64,000 nt of DNA from Peristeroidobacter agariperforans (GTDB taxonomy: Bacteria > Pseudomonadota > Gammaproteobacteria > Steroidobacterales > Steroidobacteraceae), in NCBI RefSeq assembly GCF_004138335.1, contig NZ_RYFW01000001.1:1116001-1180000 (forward strand), in the 5' to 3' direction. Shown piece by piece: positions 57,513 through 64,000 of the stretch. The position numbers and the translations under genes were made by a program. How positions within the stretch are numbered: position 1 is the first letter of the stretch; the number at the start of each line of letters is the position of its first letter. The notes under the pieces are model-generated. The model made no database searches. It saw only the letters and a list, made by a program, of their open reading frames with translations, and had not been told where the DNA came from.

Positions 57513-60338
57513 GTGGCGAAGCTAGTCATTCGTTCGGCGTCCGCAATGGCGGCGCTTTCTTTGTCGGTGAGCGCATTCGCGCAACAAACGACGACACCGC
57601 AGACGACCGAGCTCGAAGAGGTCATCGTCAGCGGCGTGCGCGAAAGCTTGGTGCAGGGCCTGGAAAACAAGCGCAATTCAACGCAGGTCGTGGAATCCAT
57701 CGTCGCCGAGGACATCGGCAAACTGCCTGACAACAACGTTGTCGAAGCTCTGCAGCGTATCTCGGGTATTCAAGTCACCGATCGCGGCGGCGGCGAAGCC
57801 GAAGGCATCGTGATCCGCGGTCTCAACGACGTGACCACGACCTGGAACGGTCGCAACGTGTTCACCGCATCGCCGCCGCCTGCTTCGGCTCGCGGCTTGG
57901 CGCTGCAGGATATTCCTGCAAACCTCATCGGCAAGATCGATGTTTACAAGACGCGCGCGGCCGATCAGCTCGAAACCGGCCTCGCCGGTCAGATCGACGT
58001 GTCCACGCGCCGTCCGTTCGATTTCGACGGTCTGGAAGTTTCTTTGAACGCTCGCGCCACGACGCAAGAACAGCGCGAGGACATCGATCCAAACATCAGC
58101 TTCCTGGTCGCCGATACCTGGGACGTGGGCGAAGGCAGGTTCGGCGTGATGGCCAACGCCAGTTACTCGCGCGTGCGTTATCGCGATCAGAGCGTGACCG
58201 CCGGCGCGCTGGTGCCGTTCGCGACTGCTGACAATCCGCCGCAAGGCCTGGCTTGCAACGGCAGCGGCGCTGCCGCCAATTGGACCCCGCTCGAGCGCAT
58301 CTTCAACGGCGACTGCCGCGTTTCCGAAGATCCGATCTGGCAGGCCGGCACCGACGAAGGTCTGCCGACCGCGCCCGGCTCCATGCTCACGTTCAACGGC
58401 GTCGAATACCCGTACCTGCTGGGCCGAGACGCGCTGTTCGCCAGCGACTTCGAAGGCGATCGCGAGCGGCCCGCCGCAACCGTGGCTGTGCAGTGGGCGC
58501 CGAATGACACCTCCGAATACACCTTCGAAGCGTTCTATCAGGGCTATCGCGAGGAGACATTCAACAATCTGCACTTCACGTTCGCCGATTGGTGGGGCAC
58601 CCTTGGCCCCGATCCCGCCTCGACGATCACGATGTATCCGGGCACGAACCTGATCAAGACGCGCGTCGTCGGCGCCCCGTTCGGCTTCAACAGCGGTGAC
58701 GCGACGAAGAGCGATACGGACACCTTCGTGTACGCGTTGAACGGAAAATGGCAGATCAGCGACAAGTTCTCGCTGTCCGCGGACCTGGCGCTGCAAGATA
58801 GCGAATACAACACCCGCTTCATCGCCGTACGCACCGAGCGCGTGCCCGACCAGATCACGGTCGATTTCAACGCAGGTAATGGCATTCCGTCCTGGCACTT
58901 CGGCAACGATGCCGAAATGCTCGACCCGAACGACTGGACTGTTGGCGCCTTGTTCCAAAACCGAGGTCGCCAGAAAGGCGGCGCGGAGACACTGCAGATC
59001 GACGGCGACTACGAGCTCGGCGACGGCCTATTCCGCCTGCTGAGCTTCGGCGTGCGCTACGACGATCGCACCGCTGAATCGTTCAGCCCGCGCCCGACGC
59101 CCGAGCCGTTCCTCGGCGTGAACATGTCGACGCTGCCGTCCGGAATGGTCACGACCAACAGCGGCTTCTTCGATGGCGAAGGTGATGTGCCGACTGCATG
59201 GGCCGTGGTGAATGGCTATTACCTGCTGGACCATGCGCCGGAAGTCCGCGCGATGTACGGCGTGCCGACGGCCGGTCCCCAGCTGCTGCGCGCCTTCGAA
59301 GTTAAGGAGCGCACCGCGTCCGCGTATGTGCAGACCGATATCGAGGTCGGCAAGTTACAGGGCCAGTTCGGCTTGCGTTACGTGTCGGTGGATACGCCGA
59401 TGCAGTTCACCGACATCATCGAGGGCGACCGCTCTTCCACGAAAAAGAGCACCAGCGAATTGCTGCCATCCTTGACGTTGCGTTATGCGGTCACCGATGA
59501 CGTGAACGTACGCTTCAACTACGGCGAGACGCTGCGACGGCCGAACTTCTTCGATCTGAACGCCAATTTCGCGCTCACCGGCGACTTGACGCAGGTCGGC
59601 TACGGCTCGGGCAGCGGCGGCAACCCGGAGCTCGAGGCCGCCACGTCGAAGAACTACGACCTGACGGGCGAGTGGTACTTCGCCACCGACAGCGCGGTGT
59701 ACGCCACGCTGTTCCGTCGCGACATCGAAGGTCTGGTGGTCCCGCTGACGCGTCGTATCACGATCCCGAACACCGGTTTGAACACCGATTCGTTCGTGGT
59801 CACGCAGCCGGTCAACGCCTCCGATGGCACGCTGGAAGGTATCGAACTGGGCTTCGTTTACTTCCCGGACTACCTGCCCGGTGTGCTGCAAGGCCTGGGT
59901 CTCACGGGCAGCTTCACCAAGCTCGATTCCGAGCAGACCGTGCCGCTGACCAATTCCGCGGGCGAGATCATCGGCGAGGAGAAATCCGAGTTCTTCGGCG
60001 TGTCCGATACCTCGTACAACATCACGCTGGCGTACGATCGTTCCGGCCTGGGCGCGCGCTTGTCCTACGTGTGGCGCGACGATTTCAAGAACAACAACGA
60101 AGCGCGTCTGTTCGCGAACCCGATCGGCATCTGGCGCAAGTCCGAGGCGAGCCTGGATCTGCAGCTGTCCTATAACATCACCGACGACCTCGCCGTGTCG
60201 TTCGATGCGGTGAACCTGACCGAAGAAATGCAGCAGGCGTATTACGCCTTCGGCTCGGCGGGCGGCCCGGGCACGATGAACTTCGGCAATCTGCTCCTCA
60301 GCCGTTCGTTCGCGCTCGGCGTGCGGTGGCGTCTGTAA
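57513..60338 (+). CDS. TonB-dependent outer-membrane receptor (Caulobacter type)
   Basis: A 941-residue receptor. The signal peptide (ending ALSLSVSAFAQQ) is followed by a TonB-box-like EEVIVSG, the plug (SIVAEDIGKLPDNNVVEALQRISGIQV) and a large barrel ending WRL. The long barrel and KLPDNNVVEALQR feature belong to the Caulobacter-type group, which in other bacteria imports oligosaccharides, peptides or other polymers. It starts at GTG 57513 with GGGGGGA upstream. A GntR gene is divergent and a GGT-like gene follows, so the ligand may be a peptide or acyl-amide. Confidence 0.93.
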   Translation: MAKLVIRSASAMAALSLSVSAFAQQTTTPQTTELEEVIVSGVRESLVQGLENKRNSTQVVESIVAEDIGKLPDNNVVEALQRISGIQVTDRGGGEAEGIVIRGLNDVTTTWNGRNVFTASPPPASARGLALQDIPANLIGKIDVYKTRAADQLETGLAGQIDVSTRRPFDFDGLEVSLNARATTQEQREDIDPNISFLVADTWDVGEGRFGVMANASYSRVRYRDQSVTAGALVPFATADNPPQGLACNGSGAAANWTPLERIFNGDCRVSEDPIWQAGTDEGLPTAPGSMLTFNGVEYPYLLGRDALFASDFEGDRERPAATVAVQWAPNDTSEYTFEAFYQGYREETFNNLHFTFADWWGTLGPDPASTITMYPGTNLIKTRVVGAPFGFNSGDATKSDTDTFVYALNGKWQISDKFSLSADLALQDSEYNTRFIAVRTERVPDQITVDFNAGNGIPSWHFGNDAEMLDPNDWTVGALFQNRGRQKGGAETLQIDGDYELGDGLFRLLSFGVRYDDRTAESFSPRPTPEPFLGVNMSTLPSGMVTTNSGFFDGEGDVPTAWAVVNGYYLLDHAPEVRAMYGVPTAGPQLLRAFEVKERTASAYVQTDIEVGKLQGQFGLRYVSVDTPMQFTDIIEGDRSSTKKSTSELLPSLTLRYAVTDDVNVRFNYGETLRRPNFFDLNANFALTGDLTQVGYGSGSGGNPELEAATSKNYDLTGEWYFATDSAVYATLFRRDIEGLVVPLTRRITIPNTGLNTDSFVVTQPVNASDGTLEGIELGFVYFPDYLPGVLQGLGLTGSFTKLDSEQTVPLTNSAGEIIGEEKSEFFGVSDTSYNITLAYDRSGLGARLSYVWRDDFKNNNEARLFANPIGIWRKSEASLDLQLSYNITDDLAVSFDAVNLTEEMQQAYYAFGSAGGPGTMNFGNLLLSRSFALGVRWRL

Positions 60339-60349
60339 TAGCCCCTTCA

Positions 60350-60382
60350 GGAGCGGCGCCGTTCGTGCGCCGCTCCTTCTTC
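60350..60382 (+). terminator. Terminator after the TonB receptor
   Basis: GGAGCGGCGC pairs with GCGCCGCTCC around a seven-base loop, followed by TTCTTC. It separates the receptor from the GGT-like gene, so the latter may have its own promoter. Confidence 0.8.
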
Positions 60383-60450
60383 GATCCCACCGCGTTAAGA
60401 TCCTGCCCTTCGCGCCGCCGCCTGGCGGCCGCCATCAGACAGGTAGGGTC

Positions 60451-62358
60451 ATGCCATTCGATTCCAAACGGGTGAGCTCGCGTCTGACGATTGCGCTGGC
60501 CGCATTCGTCGCGACCATCGCCACGCCGATCCAAGCCAAGACAGTCAAGCCGCCGTTGCACGGCCAACATTGGGTTGCCGTCACTGGCAAGCCGCTCGCC
60601 GCAACCGCGGGCGCGCGAATCTTCATGCAGGGAGGCAATGCAATCGACGCGGCGTGCGCGATGATCGCCGCGACTTCCACGATGTGGGACGTGTTGAGCT
60701 GGGGCGGCGAGACCCAGGCGCTGATCTATAACCCGCACACTCGCAAAGTCATTGGCGTGAATGCGCTCGGTGTTGCACCGACCGGCGCGACGCCGGAGTT
60801 CTATCGCTCCAAGGGTTACGACTTTCCGCCCGAGTTCGGTCCGCTCGCCGCAGTCACGCCGGGTACGCCCGGCGGCATCATGGTAATGCTCGCCGAGTAC
60901 GGAAAACTCAGCCTCGCCGAGGTGCTCGCGCCCGCCATCGAAATGGCCGATGGCTATCCCATCGAAGCGCAGACCGCGGACCTGATCGAGAAGTGGCAGG
61001 ACGAGCTGCGCAAGTGGCCCGAGTCGCGCCGCACGTTCCTGGTTCACGAAGGCAAGGATGGCAAGCCGCTGCCGGGATATTCGCGTGTCGGCCCGGAGCC
61101 CGGTGAAATCTTCCGCCAACCGGATCTCGCCACGACCTTGCGCAAGCTGGTCGATGCCGAGGCGAAGGCGCGCAAGGACGGCAAGAACCGCAAGCAGGCC
61201 ATCATGGCCGCTTACGACCGCTTCTATAAAGGCGACATCGCGAAAGAATTCTCCCGAGGCTCGCAAGAGCTCGGCGGTCTGCACACCCCGGAAGATCTCG
61301 CCAACTGGCAGCCGTATCTCGAGGAGCCGGTGAGCGTCAACTACAAGGGCGTCGAGGTCTACAAGCTCACGCATTGGGTGCAGGGCCCGTCGATGCTGCA
61401 GGCTCTGAACATCCTCGAGAACTTCGACCTGAAGTCGATGGGCTACAACAGCACGCGTTACATCCACACGCTGTATCAGACCATGAGCCTGGCGTTCGCC
61501 GATCGCGATTTCTATTACGGCGACTCGCGCTTTCCGCCCGAAGAGCCGATCAAAGGTCTGCTCTCCAAGGACTATGCGCGCGAGCGCGCCAAGTTGATCA
61601 AGGAAGATCGCAACGATCCGGACATTCGTCCCGGCGATCCGTATCCGTTCCAGGGCGCGACCAATCCGTTCAAGGCGCAGCTCGATGCGTGGCGCACGGT
61701 CAAGGGTGGCCCGGACAAGTCGAAGCCGAACCAGTGGAGCCCGACGGCGCTGGCCGAGTTCGACCGCACGTTCCGGCTCGGCACCACTACCGTCGAGACC
61801 GCCGACAAGGAAGGCTGGGTCGTTTCCGTGACGCCGAGCGGCGGCTGGCTACCGGCGACCATTGCGGGCAAGACCGGCATCGGCATGAGTCAGCGCATGC
61901 AAAGCTTCGTGCTCGACCCGGCCGACAATCCGTTCAACGTCGTAGCGCCCGGCAAGCGCCCGCGTGCGACGCTGACGCCATCGATGGCGCTGAAGGATGG
62001 CAAGCCGTACCTCGCCTTTGCCGTACAGGGCGGCGACACGCAGGAACAAAACCTGCTGCAGTTCTTCTTGAACGTGGTCGAGTTCGGCATGACGCCGCAG
62101 GAGGCGGCCGAAGGCGCCAACATCACCACGTATCAGCTGCGCGATTCCTTCGGTTCGCACGAGTCCATTCCCGGGCGGCTGACGCTGGCCGAATCGGTGC
62201 CGGCTTGGGTTCGCAACGAGCTCACCAAGAAAGGTTACAAATTGGAATTTTCGGCAAACAATTCCGGGCCGATCACCGCCATTCAGATCGACGCCAGGCA
62301 CGGCACGTTCTGGGGCGCGGCCGCGTATCACGGTGAGGACTACGGCATCGCCTGGTAA
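60451..62358 (+). CDS. Gamma-glutamyltranspeptidase-family Ntn hydrolase
   Basis: A 635-residue exported protein (signal ending ATPIQAK) of the self-cleaving GGT/cephalosporin-acylase family. Features include GGNAIDAACA (61-70), GTPGGIMVML, GYNSTRYIHTLYQTMSLAFADRDFYYGD and the nucleophile region GTTTVETADKEG, where Thr445 aligns with the catalytic Thr of GGT. The Arg that binds the gamma-glutamyl carboxylate in classical GGT (RExAP) is Leu106 (LGVAP), and the TTH motif reads TTT. It may therefore be an amidase or acylase with another substrate. RBS GGTAGGG is upstream; an inverted repeat follows at 62370. Confidence 0.85.
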   Translation: MPFDSKRVSSRLTIALAAFVATIATPIQAKTVKPPLHGQHWVAVTGKPLAATAGARIFMQGGNAIDAACAMIAATSTMWDVLSWGGETQALIYNPHTRKVIGVNALGVAPTGATPEFYRSKGYDFPPEFGPLAAVTPGTPGGIMVMLAEYGKLSLAEVLAPAIEMADGYPIEAQTADLIEKWQDELRKWPESRRTFLVHEGKDGKPLPGYSRVGPEPGEIFRQPDLATTLRKLVDAEAKARKDGKNRKQAIMAAYDRFYKGDIAKEFSRGSQELGGLHTPEDLANWQPYLEEPVSVNYKGVEVYKLTHWVQGPSMLQALNILENFDLKSMGYNSTRYIHTLYQTMSLAFADRDFYYGDSRFPPEEPIKGLLSKDYARERAKLIKEDRNDPDIRPGDPYPFQGATNPFKAQLDAWRTVKGGPDKSKPNQWSPTALAEFDRTFRLGTTTVETADKEGWVVSVTPSGGWLPATIAGKTGIGMSQRMQSFVLDPADNPFNVVAPGKRPRATLTPSMALKDGKPYLAFAVQGGDTQEQNLLQFFLNVVEFGMTPQEAAEGANITTYQLRDSFGSHESIPGRLTLAESVPAWVRNELTKKGYKLEFSANNSGPITAIQIDARHGTFWGAAAYHGEDYGIAW

Positions 62359-62369
62359 CAGCTGAGGGG

Positions 62370-62396
62370 AGCGGCTCGCTGTTGGGGCGAGCCGCT
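62370..62396 (+). terminator. Hairpin downstream of the GGT-like gene
   Basis: AGCGGCTCGC pairs with GCGAGCCGCT (ten bases, seven-base loop), 12 bases after the stop, with no T tract. Likely a Rho-assisted end or message-protecting hairpin. Confidence 0.5.
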
Positions 62397-62551
62397 GCAC
62401 CCCGGCGGGGCAGGCGCCATTGAAGCCCATCACAGCTTCGATTTGACCGGCCGAGCCATTGACGTTGCTCATCATTTCTGTGACAAAGCCACGCGCGATC
62501 GCGCGCACACAGCTGATATTCAGCCGCTCTTGTCACGATAACTAAGAAGGC

Positions 62552-64000
62552 ATGCAGCCCACCGCCACGTCACTGGTCCCGCACGAAACACCGACTGTCA
62601 GTTACGACACCGCAGGGAGCACCGAAACCGCACGCATGCTCCGTACGCTGATCGGCAACCTCGATGGCATGGTGTATCGCTGCCGTGACGATGCCGACTG
62701 GACCATGGAGTTCGTCAGCGACGGGGTGCGGCGGCTGACCGGCTACGACGCCTCCGACCTGCTGTTCAACAAGCGCGTTTCGTACGAGCAGATCACCTAT
62801 CCCGACGACCGGGAGCGGGTTCGCACCGAGATGTACACGGGCCTGCGCACGCAGGGCCGCTTCGATTGCGAGTACCGCATCGTGCACGCGACCGGCGAGA
62901 TCCGCTGGGTATGGGAGCGGGGCACCGGCATCTATGACATTCACGGCAAGCTTGCGGCCATCGAAGGCCTGATTCAGGACATCACGGTCCGCAAGGAGTC
63001 GAGCCAGGCGCTGCGCGAGGCCGAGCGGCGCTATTACAACTTGTTCGAGAACGCCATCGAAGGCATCTTCCGCACCACCACGGACGGGCAGTATCTGGAC
63101 GCCAACCCGGCGCTGGCCCGGATCTACGGGTTCGACAGTCCCGGCGAGCTCATCGCCCAGCTGAAAGACATTCGCAACCAGCTCTACGTCGAGCCCTCGC
63201 GTCGCGAAGAGTTCATGGCGCTGGCGAAGTCGCGCGGCTCGGTCAGCGGCTTCGAATCGCAGGTGTATCGCAAGAGCGGCGAAGTCATCTGGATTTCCGA
63301 GAACGCGCGCGCCGTGTTCAACGAAAGCGGTCACGTCGTTTGTTACGAAGGTACGGTCGAGGACATCACGGAGCGCAAGCTCTATCAAGCCCGCATCGAG
63401 CAGCAGGCCAACTTCGATACGCTCACCGGTCTCGCCAATCGCTCGCTGCTCCACGAGCGGTTACAGCAAGGCATTCGATCGGCCGCCGCCTATGGCACTC
63501 GCCTGGCCGTCGTGTTCGTCGACCTGGATCGATTCAAGTTCATCAACGACGGGCTGGGTCACCATGTCGGTGACGAACTGCTGCGTGCGATGGCCGAGCG
63601 GCTGCGTGCGAGCGTGCGCGACGGTGACACCGTGGCACGGTTGGGCGGCGATGAATTCGTGCTGCTCATCAACGGTCAACGCGGGCCGGACGCCGTGGCG
63701 CTGGTGTTGGAGCGCATGCTCCACGCCATTTCACAACCCTGGGCCAGTCCGCAGGGCGAATTCAACGTCACTTGCAGCATGGGCGTCGCGTTGTATCCGG
63801 ACGATGGCGCCAGCGCCGAGACTTTGTTGAAGCACGCCGACCAGGCGATGTATCGCGCCAAGGAGAAGGGTCGCAACAACTTCCAGTTCTTTACGGCCGA
63901 GCTGAACGCGCTCATTACGGAGCGGGTGGAGCTGGAAAACAAGCTGCGCCGTGCGCTCGAGCGTCAGCAGTTCTCACTGCACTACCAGCCGCGCGTGGAC
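62552..64000 (+). CDS. PAS-PAS-GGDEF-EAL protein, C-terminus cut by window edge
   Basis: A 483-codon partial frame running off the right edge. Order: PAS 1 (about 30-148, ending IQDITVRKES), PAS 2 (about 158-275, ending VEDITERK), GGDEF (about 285-450) with intact GGDEF at 365-369 and inhibitory RDGD at 356-359, then the first residues of an EAL domain (ERQQFSLHYQPRVD). It should make and, if the EAL is active, also degrade c-di-GMP. The ATG at 62552 is used; AAGAAGG lies directly before it. No transmembrane segment is seen in the part present. Confidence 0.88.
   Translation, partial: MQPTATSLVPHETPTVSYDTAGSTETARMLRTLIGNLDGMVYRCRDDADWTMEFVSDGVRRLTGYDASDLLFNKRVSYEQITYPDDRERVRTEMYTGLRTQGRFDCEYRIVHATGEIRWVWERGTGIYDIHGKLAAIEGLIQDITVRKESSQALREAERRYYNLFENAIEGIFRTTTDGQYLDANPALARIYGFDSPGELIAQLKDIRNQLYVEPSRREEFMALAKSRGSVSGFESQVYRKSGEVIWISENARAVFNESGHVVCYEGTVEDITERKLYQARIEQQANFDTLTGLANRSLLHERLQQGIRSAAAYGTRLAVVFVDLDRFKFINDGLGHHVGDELLRAMAERLRASVRDGDTVARLGGDEFVLLINGQRGPDAVALVLERMLHAISQPWASPQGEFNVTCSMGVALYPDDGASAETLLKHADQAMYRAKEKGRNNFQFFTAELNALITERVELENKLRRALERQQFSLHYQPRVD

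Noticed and set aside
62570-63454. A 294-codon minus-strand frame at the right end
   Set aside because: The plus-strand frame over the same DNA encodes two PAS domains and a GGDEF domain.

Overview
The window is a GC-rich stretch of a Gram-negative chromosome. It carries two TonB-dependent outer-membrane receptors, a complete RND efflux pump, an LpxR-type lipid A deacylase, Lon with Hsp20, and a PrkA-YhbH-SpoVR operon. Gene content and the CRP-type, sigma-32-type and ilv-attenuator signals fit a gammaproteobacterium, perhaps of the Nevskiales/Steroidobacter group. That placement is inference from gene content only. I saw no tRNA, rRNA, CRISPR array, insertion sequence, integrase or phage gene, and the region looks like ordinary vertically inherited chromosome.

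Layout. 1-6.5 kb: a truncated AmpG-like transporter, a gap holding a long inverted repeat, a 3-hydroxybutyrate dehydrogenase and TonB receptor divergent from a TetR gene with twin operators between them, a MarC protein and a thioesterase. 6.5-11 kb: a minus-strand acetolactate synthase / CsaA / thioesterase operon preceded by a complete branched-chain attenuator, then a citrate synthase divergent from a LysR gene. 11-19.8 kb: a PAS-HisKA-REC protein without an ATPase domain, two diguanylate cyclases, a stand-alone ketosynthase, fructose-bisphosphatase and a DUF2807 lipoprotein, with a perfect-core CRP-type site beside the second cyclase. 19.8-31 kb: Lhr helicase, the RND pump and a glutathione transferase. 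31-35 kb: DUF5329 protein, Nudix hydrolase, a secreted unknown, and a LysR/NmrA divergent pair.

35-43.3 kb: the prkA-yhbH-spoVR stress operon, then lon and hsp20, the latter behind a sigma-32-like promoter. 43.4-50.7 kb: methyltransferase, LysR, lpxR, a YgiQ radical-SAM protein, a 3-methyladenine glycosylase with a leaderless-type start, and an SRPBCC-ArsR pair with two operators over its promoter. 50.7-64 kb: a poly-Gly Ig-like lipoprotein, a flavodoxin-fold protein, an M28 peptidase, a GntR gene divergent from a second TonB receptor, a GGT-family hydrolase lacking expected glutamate-binding residues, and a PAS-PAS-GGDEF-EAL protein cut by the window end.

Working together: the M28 peptidase / GntR / receptor / GGT-like block looks like a peptide or acyl-amide uptake and hydrolysis locus. 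Three GGDEF proteins, all with intact inhibitory sites, point to strong c-di-GMP signalling. No wholly new defence or mobile system was found. The most informative new observations are regulatory (the ilv attenuator, the CRP-type site, the twin operators) plus several enzymes with altered key residues or missing domains.
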